Assembly: GCF_000986795.1 (NCBI RefSeq)
Contig: NZ_LAYZ01000004.1
Coordinates: 1-64,000, forward strand
DNA from: Salinicoccus sediminis
GTDB lineage: Bacteria > Bacillota > Bacilli > Staphylococcales > Salinicoccaceae
Direction: 5' to 3'
DNA length: 64,000 nucleotides
The notes beneath the pieces were generated by a model. It was not told the origin of the DNA. It saw only the letters and a program-made list of their open reading frames with translations, and did no database searches. The position numbers and the translations under genes are program-made. Positions 18,788-27,727 of this stretch are shown one piece after another. Position 1 is the stretch's first letter. Each line of letters opens with the position of its first letter.

Positions 18788-20034
18788 AATGTCGTCCTGC
18801 CGGCATTGAAGTTTTTGATGATCCTGATGGTCCGGCGGATATGGCCGGTGTTGTATTCAGCCAGGAACCATATATTCCCTACGGGGTCATCCGTTTTGCG
18901 CCCGGTCCGGCCGCATATCTGGACCAGGCTGTCCGAATTGAACGTTTCAGCGCCCACGACGATCACATCCAGGTTTTTGAACGTCACACCCCGCTCCAGT
19001 ATGGTCGTCGTAAGCAGCACCCGTGTCCGGCCATTGCGCATGCTGTCCACTTTCCCGTACCTTTCCTCATCCCCGCTGTAGACTGAGTCGGCACCCGGAA
19101 ATTTTGCGGCCACGAGCGGCTGGAGCTTCTCCATCAGGCTGATCTCCGGCACAAATACAAGGACCCTGCGCCCTTTTTCGAGTATGCCTGTAATCAGCCC
19201 TTCCAGCCCGGCAGGCAGCCTGCGCCTGTTGACATCTTTTGTAATGCCCTGCCACACGACCTTCGGTATGGCCAGGTCATGACCGTGATATCTCCGTGTA
19301 AGGGTCACCACATTTTCCGCTCCCGCAAATTCGATCATGCCCCTGTCCGGTGTGGCTGTCATCAGGACGGTGGTGGACGATGCGGCGGCGGCCCGGCGGA
19401 CTGCATTCAACAGCTGTCTGTCCGAGGACATCGGGAATGCATCCGTCTCGTCCACGATGATCAGGCCGAAATGATCGATATAATTATAAAGCTGGTGCAC
19501 AGTGCAAACGGTAAATCTGTGTTCAAACGTCTCCTTCACCCCGGTATAGAGCAGGTCGATGTCAGAATCCCTGAAGGCACCGCTCAGCCGGAGATGCACT
19601 TCCTTGACCACATCGATCCGGGGCGAGACGAAAGCGACATTCATCCCCCGCCGCCGGGCAAGTGAGATTGCCTCAAAAACGATCTCTGTCTTGCCCGCCC
19701 CCGTCACAGCATAGAGCAGCATGTCTGAATGTGCCGAGAGCGCTTCGACAATCCGGTCTGAGGCAGCCTGCTGCGCTTCGCTGAGCTCAAAGTCAAGATG
19801 ATAGCGGCAAGGCTCGGGTTTCCTTGCCGTATGGATCACCCGGAGCGGCGTGACGCTGTCAGAGCGGCCGATGTTTACACACTTCAGGCAATAAACAACG
19901 TCCGTGCCGTGATATGCGGAGTGATATTTATAGAAATACCGTTTCATATCGTTGCTGCAGCGGTGGCAAATATACTTATCCGGGTCCACTCCCCGGTCCA
20001 TGTAGATTTCGCCTTTCATATGTTTGATGATCAT
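18784..20034 (-). CDS. comFA: ComFA, DNA-uptake helicase/translocase
   Basis: This 416-residue SF2 ATPase powers single-stranded DNA import. An N-terminal zinc motif (CHRC...CLKC, residues 23-50) precedes Walker A in AVTGAGKTEI and the DEAD-type box DETD (IIVDETDAF). A helicase C-terminal domain ends with QICGRTGRK. The exact start is uncertain because codons 1, 6 and 12 are all methionine; the third (MDRGVDP) removes residues that look poorly conserved. It forms a two-gene operon with comFC. Confidence 0.94.
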   Translation of the reverse strand: MIIKHMKGEIYMDRGVDPDKYICHRCSNDMKRYFYKYHSAYHGTDVVYCLKCVNIGRSDSVTPLRVIHTARKPEPCRYHLDFELSEAQQAASDRIVEALSAHSDMLLYAVTGAGKTEIVFEAISLARRRGMNVAFVSPRIDVVKEVHLRLSGAFRDSDIDLLYTGVKETFEHRFTVCTVHQLYNYIDHFGLIIVDETDAFPMSSDRQLLNAVRRAAAASSTTVLMTATPDRGMIEFAGAENVVTLTRRYHGHDLAIPKVVWQGITKDVNRRRLPAGLEGLITGILEKGRRVLVFVPEISLMEKLQPLVAAKFPGADSVYSGDEERYGKVDSMRNGRTRVLLTTTILERGVTFKNLDVIVVGAETFNSDSLVQICGRTGRKTDDPVGNIWFLAEYNTGHIRRTIRIIKNFNAGRTTL

Positions 20035-20056
20035 GTCTCCATCTCCTCACAAAAAA

Positions 20057-20079
20057 GACGCAGCCAAATAAGCTGCGTC
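20057..20079 (-). terminator. Terminator after degV (fakB1-like)
   Basis: A perfect 8-bp stem (20057-20064 with 20072-20079) with a 7-base loop is followed on the minus strand by TTTTTTG. Confidence 0.9.
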
Positions 20080-20096
20080 ATGAATATCCGGTTGTA

Positions 20097-20969
20097 TTAT
20101 ACTTCTGTGTCCACTTCATATGTCGTATATCCGAGCCCGAGCGCACCCTCACCAAGATGCGTCCCGATGACGGGTCCGAAATAGCTCAGCCTGAAGGTTA
20201 CCCCGGGATGCTTTTCGCGGAGCGCGGCGAGCCACTCTTTTGCCTCCGCTTCGGCATTGGAATGGATGACGACGGCAGTGACCGGTTTGCCTTTGTGCCG
20301 TTCCATCTCCGTTTCAAAAACGTCCTCCACTTTCTTCATCGCCTTTTTCTTCGTCCGGATCTTCTCATACGGCACAATCTGTGCCTCCTGGAACTCAAGA
20401 ATCGGCTTCACTTTCAGAAGGCTGCCGATCATTGCCTGGGCATTCGTCAGACGGCCGCCCTTCTGGAGGTTCGTCAGTGTATCGACGATGAAGTACGCAT
20501 TCGTATTTTTCTTGCGCTTCATTTCCTCGAGTTCCAAAAGCAGTGGCTCGAGCTCCATGCCGTCTTTGTGCTGCGCTGCATACAAGGCAAGGAAACCCTG
20601 GACATAGCATGCCACTTCGGAGTCCACGGCATGGACTTCTATCCCCTGCACGCTCTGTCCGGCTGCAATCGCATTCTGATAGGTGCCGCTGATTTTGCTG
20701 GAAAGGTGGACGCTTACAACGTCCGTATATCCTTCACGCCGCAATGTTTCAAGCAGCAGTATATAATCCCCGATCGAAGGCTGGCTCGTCCGTGGAAGTT
20801 CTTCCATATTGCGTATTCTGTCATAAAATTCATCGGGCGTTATCTCTTCATCTTCCTTGTATGATTCATCACCGATGACTACACTGAGAGGAATTGTGCG
20901 GATATCGTATTTCTCCTTCAATGCATCAGGCAGATAGGATGTCGAATCCACCACGACTGCAATCTTCAT
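20097..20969 (-). CDS. fakB1: DegV-family fatty-acid-binding protein (FakB1-like)
   Basis: The 290-residue DegV protein would present exogenous fatty acids to the kinase FakA. Conserved positions are visible: VDSTSYLP at the N-terminus, the TSQPS loop, RTKKKAMKK, and the fatty-acid-carboxylate pocket IGTHLGEGALGLGY. In S. aureus FakB1 is encoded next to comFA, and this gene is in that place, which is the ground for the symbol. A second DegV gene lies at 54472-55323. It is transcribed alone and ends at a strong terminator. Confidence 0.85.
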   Translation of the reverse strand: MKIAVVVDSTSYLPDALKEKYDIRTIPLSVVIGDESYKEDEEITPDEFYDRIRNMEELPRTSQPSIGDYILLLETLRREGYTDVVSVHLSSKISGTYQNAIAAGQSVQGIEVHAVDSEVACYVQGFLALYAAQHKDGMELEPLLLELEEMKRKKNTNAYFIVDTLTNLQKGGRLTNAQAMIGSLLKVKPILEFQEAQIVPYEKIRTKKKAMKKVEDVFETEMERHKGKPVTAVVIHSNAEAEAKEWLAALREKHPGVTFRLSYFGPVIGTHLGEGALGLGYTTYEVDTEV

Positions 20970-21076
20970 ATGGGTTCCTCCAATTCTTCATTCACACTTA
21001 AAAATATTCTACTACACACTGCCCGTTTCCGTCCACGTCCGGCCATGTGTTAAAATACAATGGAGAGGTGAATCTA

Positions 21077-21706
21077 ATGGAACAGCAGTATTTGAACAGA
21101 CTCGATACAGATACGGAGACCATCATCAGCAAATCACGCTTCATTGCATACATCCGGCGCACACCGACAGAAGAGTCGGCGAAAGCGTTCATCAGCGACA
21201 TTAAAAACCTTCATAAAGGTGCCAGCCATAACTGCAGCGCCTACATAATCGGCGAAAGTGCCCTGATCCAGAAGGCCGACGATGACGGCGAACCCGGCGG
21301 TACTGCCGGCGTGCCGATACTTGAAGTGCTGAAGCAGGAAGGCATGTATGATACCACCATCGTCGTGACCCGTTACTTCGGGGGCATCAAGCTCGGGGGC
21401 GGCGGACTGATCCGGGCCTATTCAGGTGCTGCTTCAAGTGCCGTAAAAGCATCTGGTAAAGTGGTGAAAATACCGGTAGTCCCGATGGAAGTGACGATGG
21501 AGTACACGAACACCAGCCGTTTCGAGCATTATCTCGGTGAGACTGATATTGAAATCAGGGACACCACCTATACAGACAGGGTCACCTACCTCCTCCATGT
21601 GAAGGAAGCCGACAGGGATGCCTTCACAGAGCGTCTGCAGGAGATCACAAAAAACACCCACGACCTTGATGAACACGATGTCATCCAGGCCGAGGGCGCC
21701 GTCTGA
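21077..21706 (+). CDS. yigZ: YigZ/IMPACT-family protein
   Basis: The protein is 209 residues from ATG 21077 (GGAGAGG eight bases upstream; the frame extends ten codons earlier). The IMPACT/UPF0029 N-terminal domain carries the signature TAGVPILEVL followed by VVTRYFGGIKLGGGGL, and a small C-terminal domain follows. Family members are linked to translational stress in eukaryotes; the bacterial role is unclear. It is divergent from degV and convergent with tagO, stopping three bases short of it. An extended -10 (TGTTAAAAT, about 21051-21059) lies just before the ribosome site. Confidence 0.9.
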   Translation: MEQQYLNRLDTDTETIISKSRFIAYIRRTPTEESAKAFISDIKNLHKGASHNCSAYIIGESALIQKADDDGEPGGTAGVPILEVLKQEGMYDTTIVVTRYFGGIKLGGGGLIRAYSGAASSAVKASGKVVKIPVVPMEVTMEYTNTSRFEHYLGETDIEIRDTTYTDRVTYLLHVKEADRDAFTERLQEITKNTHDLDEHDVIQAEGAV

Positions 21707-21709
21707 TAC

Positions 21710-22762
21710 TTATGAGAATATTTTATGCACGAACCGCCGCACAAAGTTGAGCACAGGCTTCCGGTCCGACTCCGCGAGGTCGATCGCCTCGACGACGATT
21801 TCTGTTGTAAAGATCAGCAGCAGCACGATGATTACCGAGCCCGGAATCGTCGACAGATACAATATGATGCTGCCGCCCGCATACAGCAGAGCGATGAAGT
21901 AGATCAGGATCACGCTCTCCATATGGGAATAGCCGAGGTTTCTCAGCCGGTGGTGCATATGGCTTCTATCCGCCTTGAAAAGGGACACTTTGCTGCGGTA
22001 CCGCCGCAGGGCGGAAAATGCCATGTCGATGAAAGGCACCGCCAGGATGATGATTGGAAAGAACAGGGATATGAGCGTGATGTTCTTGAAGCCCATCAGT
22101 GAAACGACCGCCAGCACGAAGCCGAGCAGCATCGCACCGTTATCCCCGAGGAATATTTTCGCCGGGTGGAAGTTGTAGACCAGGAAGCCGAGACAGGATC
22201 CGATCAGTATGACACAGATCATCATGACGAACAGATTCCCCTGCAGTATCGTGATCAGTCCGATGCTTGACAGCGCGATGACCGATACGCCCGTCGCCAG
22301 GCCGTCGAGCCCGTCGATGATGTTGATTGCGTTGATGATGGCAATCATCCAGATCAGCGTTATCGGTATCGTCAGCATGCCGAAGTCGATCGACACGCCG
22401 AACGGGGTGATATTGTCGATCACGATGCCGTAATAGATCGGCACACTGCTCGCAAGCAGCTGTCCGATGAGTTTCAGAAGCGGCTTGAGGTCATATTTGT
22501 CATCGATGATGCCGACGATGACAATGATGGTGCCGCCGATGATGATGGATTTATATTCCGCCTCTATCGGACGCGCGATCATGATCCCGATCACCATGGA
22601 AATCAGAATTGCCACGCCCCCGAGATACGGTATCGGTTTGGCGTGGACCTTCCGGAAGTTCGGGTAGTCGACAAACCCGAATTTGCGGCTTCCCCATATG
22701 AATATCGGCATCAGAATCAGCGTTATTAAGAAAGACACCGTGAGTAAAAATAAAGTATACAT
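21710..22762 (-). CDS. tagO: Undecaprenyl-phosphate GlcNAc-1-phosphate transferase (TagO/WecA family)
   Basis: The enzyme attaches GlcNAc-1-P to undecaprenyl phosphate, the first step of wall teichoic acid synthesis. The 350-residue polytopic protein has the MraY/WecA motifs VGIIDDKYDLKP (Mg-binding aspartates), NIIDGLDGLA, FLGDNGAM, and the histidine-rich loop SHMHHRL. It occupies the place of S. aureus llm/tarO, next to yigZ and gdpS. The divergent LCP gene encodes the kind of enzyme that later ligates teichoic acid to peptidoglycan, so the pair makes functional sense. Confidence 0.94.
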   Translation of the reverse strand: MYTLFLLTVSFLITLILMPIFIWGSRKFGFVDYPNFRKVHAKPIPYLGGVAILISMVIGIMIARPIEAEYKSIIIGGTIIVIVGIIDDKYDLKPLLKLIGQLLASSVPIYYGIVIDNITPFGVSIDFGMLTIPITLIWMIAIINAINIIDGLDGLATGVSVIALSSIGLITILQGNLFVMMICVILIGSCLGFLVYNFHPAKIFLGDNGAMLLGFVLAVVSLMGFKNITLISLFFPIIILAVPFIDMAFSALRRYRSKVSLFKADRSHMHHRLRNLGYSHMESVILIYFIALLYAGGSIILYLSTIPGSVIIVLLLIFTTEIVVEAIDLAESDRKPVLNFVRRFVHKIFS

Positions 22763-22871
22763 ATCATCACCATCTGTAAGATTTCCAATTTACTATATCA
22801 TATTACTGTTTAAATATGGAATGTATATCGTGTTTTGCACAATAATAATTTTCATGTCGCCCGTTTCGTTG

Positions 22872-22877
22872 TATAAT
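22872..22877 (+). promoter_or_regulatory. Promoter of the LCP-gdpS unit
   Basis: TATAAT at 22872-22877 has a weak -35 TTTTCA 17 bases upstream. It lies 28 bases before the LCP start codon, just ahead of its AAAAGGAG ribosome site. Confidence 0.55.
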
Positions 22878-22905
22878 TGTATCAATATGAAAAAGGAGAT
22901 TCATA

Positions 22906-23865
22906 ATGAAAAGAACTGACAAAAAACGAATGCATCCGGCACTCAAAGTGCTGCTTGCGTTTTTGATTATTTCGGTACTGATTTTCGCAGGGATCATAGC
23001 TTACGTCTACATCAATCTTAAAGGTGCGGCCGACAAAATGTATGACGATGACTTCGCCGACTCGTCGTCGGAGATGAGGGAGACCGAGGTCAGCGTCAAG
23101 GACGGCGACCCGATCTCAGTCGTGCTGTTCGGTACAGACAGCGACGCAGAACGTGAATCACAATCCATGGGCCAGCGTTCGGATACGATCATGGTAGTCA
23201 CCCTGAACCCGAATGCAGATGAAGGCAAAATTGTGAGCATCCCGAGGGATACACAGGCGGAAATCGCGGACCGGGGCTCTGTTGAAAAGATCAACCACGC
23301 CTATGCATACGGCGGACCGGAACTCGCCAAACGGACGGTCGAGAATTTCCTCGATACCCCTATGGACTATTTCGTTTCGATAGACATGGACGGATTTGAA
23401 AACATCGTCGATGCTGTCGGCGGTGTCACGGTTACGAGCCAGGATACTTTCGAGCAGTCCGGCTATTCATTCACAGAAGGCCAGACATACGACATGGACG
23501 GTGAGGAAGCCCTTGCCTTCTCAAGAAGCAGGAAATCCGCAGGTGCAGGCGGCGACTCCGGCAGACAGATGCGCCAGCAGCAGGTGGTCCAGGCGATTGC
23601 CGGCGAAATGGTGAGCCTTCAGACGATCACCAACTTCAATTCGATACTGGATGTACTGAGCGACAACATACGGACGAACATCCCGTTCGGGGAAATGAAT
23701 GCACTCCGCTCCAACTATCAGGACGCGGCACAGAATGTCGAGCGCCTGACGCTTGAAGGGGTCGACGACCGCGGCCAGGACGGTCTCTGGTACTTCTTCC
23801 CGGATGACCAGTCCTACAATGATGTAAGGTCCGAGCTCCGTCAGAATCTGGAACTCGAAGAATAA
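22906..23865 (+). CDS. LytR-CpsA-Psr (LCP) family ligase
   Basis: The 319-residue type II membrane protein has a cytoplasmic basic tail, one transmembrane helix (about residues 13-33), then an extracellular LCP domain. Key positions are visible: FGTDSD, GQRSDTIMV and IPRDTQAEI, with arginine and aspartate residues that bind the polyprenyl pyrophosphate, and FSRSRKSAGAGGDSGR. LCP enzymes transfer teichoic acids or other glycopolymers to peptidoglycan. AAAAGGAG lies upstream of ATG. It is divergent from tagO and followed 23 bases later by gdpS. Confidence 0.93.
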   Translation: MKRTDKKRMHPALKVLLAFLIISVLIFAGIIAYVYINLKGAADKMYDDDFADSSSEMRETEVSVKDGDPISVVLFGTDSDAERESQSMGQRSDTIMVVTLNPNADEGKIVSIPRDTQAEIADRGSVEKINHAYAYGGPELAKRTVENFLDTPMDYFVSIDMDGFENIVDAVGGVTVTSQDTFEQSGYSFTEGQTYDMDGEEALAFSRSRKSAGAGGDSGRQMRQQQVVQAIAGEMVSLQTITNFNSILDVLSDNIRTNIPFGEMNALRSNYQDAAQNVERLTLEGVDDRGQDGLWYFFPDDQSYNDVRSELRQNLELEE

Positions 23866-23888
23866 CAGCAGACAGGGAGGGATAGTAT

Positions 23889-24941
23889 ATGCTGATTGAT
23901 TTTGTGCTCAACATATCGCTGACGATAAGCGGCATATATCTATTCCACCGCCTGCAGTATGCGGAAGACAGGCGTCTCATCGATTCGGGCATCTTCCAGG
24001 CACTGCTCATGACGACGCTTGCGGTGCTCCTTCTGATGGTGCCCATCCATGTATCAGGCATCACTTTCAGCCTTTACTTCATACCGCTGCTCATACTGGT
24101 CAAGTACAGCGTGCCCTATTATATGCTCGGCTCACTCGTTGTCGTCTATCTGTTCCACCATCTGATATTCGGCTACGGCTGGCAGGTCTATCTGATCTTC
24201 GCCGTACTGTACATCTTCGTCATGGCAATACTGCCTTTTCTTAAGTTTGAAAAGCTCAGGACACTGACCTCTGCATGCATCGCCTTCTCGATCCTGTATG
24301 TACTCGGCATCAATCTGCTGATCAGTGACCTGACCCTGTGGCAGATGCTGATATTCGTCGCCACAAGCACCACCGTCATGTTTTTTGCGATGATGATGTA
24401 CGAGGACATCAATGCTATACTGAAGCTTCTGAAACGCTACGAGGAAGACGAATACAAGGATTACCTGACCCAGCTCGGCAACATCAAATCATTTGATGAG
24501 GAAGTCAACCTGCTGATAGACGAAAGTGAGACACTCAGCCTGCTGCTCATCGACATCGATAATTTCAAAGTCGTCAACGACACGCACAGCTACGCTTCAG
24601 GCGATGCCCTCATCAGGCAGATGGCAAACCTGCTTGACAACCATGTTCCGGGCGGCGGGTCTTTATTCCGCAACAGCGGCGAGGAGTTCGCCATGGTCAT
24701 ACCGAACCTGTCATTCGATAAGACGGTGCGGCTTGGCGAGGCGATCCGCAACAGTGTGGAGCGGGCGAGCTTCCATATCAGCGAAGAGGAGACCATCAGC
24801 CTCACCGTGTCGATCGGCGTGGGCTACAAGGATGAAGCCGATGTTACGAAGGGCAGGATGTTCACAGATGCCGACGATATGCTTCACGCAGCAAAAAAAC
24901 AGGGGCAGAACAGGGTGATGTTCATCCCCTATCTAAGTTAA
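23889..24941 (+). CDS. gdpS: GGDEF-domain membrane protein (GdpS-like)
   Basis: The 350-residue protein has about six N-terminal membrane segments (residues 1-175, 5TM-type sensor) and a GGDEF domain (about 185-350). The signature site reads SGEEF (FRNSGEEFAMV), so the first glycine is serine; the metal-binding FIDIDNFKVVND-type motif is intact (LIDIDNFKVVND). No RxxD inhibitory site is visible. S. aureus GdpS occupies the same place and is reported to act on gene expression apart from cyclic-di-GMP synthesis, so enzymatic activity should not be assumed. It forms an operon with the LCP gene. Confidence 0.88.
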   Translation: MLIDFVLNISLTISGIYLFHRLQYAEDRRLIDSGIFQALLMTTLAVLLLMVPIHVSGITFSLYFIPLLILVKYSVPYYMLGSLVVVYLFHHLIFGYGWQVYLIFAVLYIFVMAILPFLKFEKLRTLTSACIAFSILYVLGINLLISDLTLWQMLIFVATSTTVMFFAMMMYEDINAILKLLKRYEEDEYKDYLTQLGNIKSFDEEVNLLIDESETLSLLLIDIDNFKVVNDTHSYASGDALIRQMANLLDNHVPGGGSLFRNSGEEFAMVIPNLSFDKTVRLGEAIRNSVERASFHISEEETISLTVSIGVGYKDEADVTKGRMFTDADDMLHAAKKQGQNRVMFIPYLS

Positions 24942-24969
24942 AAAGCCAATCCCGCCGGGGATTGGCTTT
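24942..24969. terminator. Bidirectional terminator between gdpS and ytxJ
   Basis: A perfect 12-bp stem (24942-24953 with 24958-24969) has flanking A and T tracts on both sides. It overlaps the ytxJ stop codon and begins one base after the gdpS stop. Confidence 0.88.
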
Positions 24970-25288
24970 AATCTTCTACAGATGATAAAGTGCTCAATGT
25001 GATCTTCTGATGGGAATCATTCCATTTCGGCTCCCCGTCCACAAAATAGAAGGCCTGCGGGGATTCGTGCCTGATGCCGAAAGCTTCGCTTATATGATCG
25101 GAAAGCTGCCGGTGATCCTGGACGACCAGATAGTAACCGTCCATGTCCCTTTCATAGTGGAACTTCTGGAACTCTTCGAATGCAGCCGCCGAAATCGGGC
25201 AGGTGCTGCTGTGCTTCATGAAGAAGAAGGTCTTCTTTTCATCCAACAGCTTTTGAAAAGAGTCAATCGTTGTCGTTTTGGTTAACAT
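24968..25288 (-). CDS. ytxJ: Bacilliredoxin-like protein YtxJ
   Basis: The 106-residue thioredoxin-fold protein has a single-cysteine active site in KHSSTCPISAAA (a TCPIS monothiol motif). This is the hallmark of YtxJ/BrxC proteins, which remove bacillithiol from S-bacillithiolated proteins. The motif FGIRHESPQAF contains the cis-proline. AAGGTGA stands upstream of ATG 25288. It is transcribed alone, convergent with gdpS. Confidence 0.92.
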   Translation of the reverse strand: MLTKTTTIDSFQKLLDEKKTFFFMKHSSTCPISAAAFEEFQKFHYERDMDGYYLVVQDHRQLSDHISEAFGIRHESPQAFYFVDGEPKWNDSHQKITLSTLSSVED

Positions 25289-25394
25289 TTCATCACCTTC
25301 TCAGTAAACTTTTACTAATTTATCATTTATCCTGAAAATAAGCAAATCTGTCTTTTGCCATATGTTATAATGACAGGGATTGGAGGTATTACCC

Positions 25395-25643
25395 ATGAAT
25401 AACAAATCGCTCAAACGCTGGACTTTCCTCGATACGATAAATGCTGCACTGCTCATCGTGGTCGTACTGTTCATGCTCGATTTCCAGAATAATGCGACTG
25501 TATCGTGGATCCTGCTTGCAGTGTTTGCATTCTGGGCTGTGACGGTCATACTGAGAAACGTCTTCATCACGAAAGTCATGAACGACCCGAACCACCCAAT
25601 GCATCCCGGGCAGGCCGCACAAAAAAATAACACCAAAGAGTGA
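25395..25643 (+). CDS. Small two-helix membrane protein, unknown function
   Basis: The protein is 82 residues from ATG 25395 with GGAGG eight bases upstream. Two hydrophobic helices (TINAALLIVVVLFML, then TVSWILLAVFAFWAVTVI) are separated by DFQNNA. A hydrophilic tail (MNDPNHPMHPGQ) follows, rich in His and Pro. Its position between ytxJ and the EMYY lipoprotein recalls small conserved staphylococcal hypotheticals, but I do not recognise the family. Confidence 0.7.
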   Translation: MNNKSLKRWTFLDTINAALLIVVVLFMLDFQNNATVSWILLAVFAFWAVTVILRNVFITKVMNDPNHPMHPGQAAQKNNTKE

Positions 25644-25650
25644 GAGTGGA

Positions 25651-26553
25651 CTATTCGAGTTCACTCTCAATTTCGTCTATGCGGCCGTAATAATTCTCAT
25701 CCAGCTTCTGGTATGTCTCCTTCATGGGAATGATGCTCTGCAGCTGCAGGCCCTGGAGAGTATCATTGTAAGTCATGGTATTCTTGCGCTCCTGGTAATA
25801 CTTTTCAAACCCGTAGTACATTTCAAGCGACAGGCTCCGGATGCGGATTGCGCTTTCCGTCTCCAGGTTCATCTGGTTGAGTGATTCGATGTGCGCTTCA
25901 ATGACGGGCATCATCTCCTCATCGATATGCCTCTGTTTTTCATCGATGGATTCGTCCCCCTGGAGCAGCTGTGATTCGGACTCCAGCGATTCGCTGTTCT
26001 CATTGATCTGTTCTATGAGGCCGTCGATCTCACGGACCGCCTCCCTGTCGTCGGTGTTCTCTATGATTTCGTCCCGCTCCTTCTGATTTTCCATAAAGGA
26101 CTGGCTCAGTTCGATGAGTTCCTCATTCGATCGGACCGACATCAGATAGGCTTTTACATACTCATCCAGCTGGCGCGCAAAATCCTGTTTGATTTCCACG
26201 CTTTCACTGAATGAATCATGCATTTCAGCCAGTTCTTCATTGTTCACTTCAACGGCTTCGATCTCCTCCGCCATCTGCTCGGCGACCGGCAGTATGTCCT
26301 CCTCCAATTTCGTGCTGATCGACTCCAGACGTTCCGTGTCGACATCCACACTTCTAGAGGACAGCTCTTCAGGCAGATACTCGTAATCGAGTGAGTCGGC
26401 CGCTGATGTAAATTCTTCATCGAGCGCATGGATCTCCTCCATATCCGCCATGTATTTCTCCATATCTTCTGCGAGTGCATTTGAACACCCGGATAGGACA
26501 ATCAGGCCGACCATGAGGATAAGTCCCGACATATTTTTCAAAGAATGATGCAA
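25651..26553 (-). CDS. EMYY-motif lipoprotein
   Basis: The 300-residue lipoprotein has signal IVLSGCSNA with the lipobox cysteine near residue 23. The rest is an acidic, almost wholly alpha-helical coiled-coil chain. The sequence SLEMYYGFEKYY near residue 250 carries the motif that names the staphylococcal EMYY lipoprotein family, which also lies beside murB in Staphylococcus. Function unknown. The start is TTG at 26553, preceded by AAGGGTG nine bases away; ATG at codon 8 has no ribosome site. A promoter with TTGTAC, a 17-base spacer and extended -10 TGCTATATT lies upstream. Confidence 0.85.
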   Translation of the reverse strand: MHHSLKNMSGLILMVGLIVLSGCSNALAEDMEKYMADMEEIHALDEEFTSAADSLDYEYLPEELSSRSVDVDTERLESISTKLEEDILPVAEQMAEEIEAVEVNNEELAEMHDSFSESVEIKQDFARQLDEYVKAYLMSVRSNEELIELSQSFMENQKERDEIIENTDDREAVREIDGLIEQINENSESLESESQLLQGDESIDEKQRHIDEEMMPVIEAHIESLNQMNLETESAIRIRSLSLEMYYGFEKYYQERKNTMTYNDTLQGLQLQSIIPMKETYQKLDENYYGRIDEIESELE

Positions 26554-26614
26554 AAGGTGTCACACCCTTGTTCTAGTATCGTTGTGTTACACTTGCTGTC
26601 AGTGGCTAAACAAA

Positions 26615-26643
26615 ATATAGCACACAACAGATTAGTGTACAAT
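26615..26643 (-). promoter_or_regulatory. Promoter of the EMYY lipoprotein gene
   Basis: On the minus strand, TTGTAC, a 17-base spacer and TATATT with an upstream TG (GTGTGCTATATT) form an extended -10 promoter. The block resembles the WalR-associated promoters at 11541 and 12837, but no TGTWAH repeat was seen here. Confidence 0.5.
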
Positions 26644-26729
26644 GCGCTTAATCTACCATCCCATTTCCAAAAACGGGCCACTTCCATTATAATATACATA
26701 GTCAATCCCACTCGAAAGGAATTACTACG

Positions 26730-27668
26730 GTGAATACTACGCAAACCGAAAAAGATCTGAAGGCACTCCTTCTGGATCCTGATATCAAAGTATATGAACC
26801 ATTAAAAAACTACACCTATACAGAGACTGGCGGACCCGCCGACTACTACGTCACGGTCCATAATGTCGAGGATGCCTGCCGGGTGCTCCGCTACAGTGCC
26901 CAGAACCACATACCGGTCACATACCTCGGCAACGGCTCCAACATCATCATCCGTGACGGCGGCATCAGGGGCATCGTCCTCAATCTGCTCGAACTCGATC
27001 ATCTTGAGGAAGAGGCGGGCATCATCACTGCAGGCAGCGGCAGGGCGATCATCGATGTTTCCAATTTCGCATACGAGCGGGCGCTCGCCGGCCTGGAGTT
27101 CGCCTGCGGCATTCCCGGAAGCGTCGGCGGCGCGGTCTATATGAATGCGGGCGCATACGGCGGGGAAGTGAAAGACTGCCTCCTCGAAGTCACTGCAATA
27201 GACAGGGAGGGCGAAATCATCACCCTCAAAAATGAGGAGCTCGGACTCGGCTACCGCAAAAGCATCGTCCAGGAGAACGACTATGTCGTAGTGGAAGCGA
27301 AATTTGCGCTGAAACCGGGGGATGCTGCTGACATAAAAGCCATCATGGATGACCTCACATACCGCCGGGAATCGAAGCAGCCCCTGGAATTCCCGTCATG
27401 CGGCAGCGTGTTCCAGCGCCCGCCGGGCAATTTCGCCGGGAAACTGATCCAGGAGGCCGGACTCCAGGGACACCGCATCGGCGGCGTTGAAGTCTCGACG
27501 AAACATGCCGGTTTCATGGTCAATGTCGACAGCGGTACAGCCGGTGACTATGAAGACCTGATCCGGCATGTCCAGGACGTCATACTGGATGAGTTCGGTG
27601 TACAGCTGAACCGGGAAGTCCGGATCATCGGCGACCCCGTATATAAACGTGCAGACAGGCATAAATGA
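26730..27668 (+). CDS. murB: UDP-N-acetylenolpyruvoylglucosamine reductase
   Basis: MurB reduces enolpyruvyl-UDP-GlcNAc to UDP-MurNAc using FAD and NADPH. The 312-residue type II MurB has FAD-binding [31 protein letters not shown], and the active-site serine in [12 protein letters not shown] final glutamate in LNREVRIIG follows. The start is GTG at 26730 with GAAAGGA upstream. A TATAAT (about 26690) lies before it. The bidirectional terminator at 27682 separates it from the siderophore operon. Confidence 0.97.
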   Translation: MNTTQTEKDLKALLLDPDIKVYEPLKNYTYTETGGPADYYVTVHNVEDACRVLRYSAQNHIPVTYLGNGSNIIIRDGGIRGIVLNLLELDHLEEEAGIITAGSGRAIIDVSNFAYERALAGLEFACGIPGSVGGAVYMNAGAYGGEVKDCLLEVTAIDREGEIITLKNEELGLGYRKSIVQENDYVVVEAKFALKPGDAADIKAIMDDLTYRRESKQPLEFPSCGSVFQRPPGNFAGKLIQEAGLQGHRIGGVEVSTKHAGFMVNVDSGTAGDYEDLIRHVQDVILDEFGVQLNREVRIIGDPVYKRADRHK

Positions 27669-27681
27669 TATGCACAGAGCA

Positions 27682-27715
27682 AACCACCCCGCCCGGAGAC
27701 CCGGACGGGGTGGTT
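27682..27715. terminator. Bidirectional terminator between murB and the siderophore operon
   Basis: The long GC-rich hairpin (AACCACCCCG arm at 27682, complementary arm ending 27715) has an internal CCGG pairing and sits between two convergent stop codons. Confidence 0.82.
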
Positions 27716-27727
27716 CAATGCATTCAG

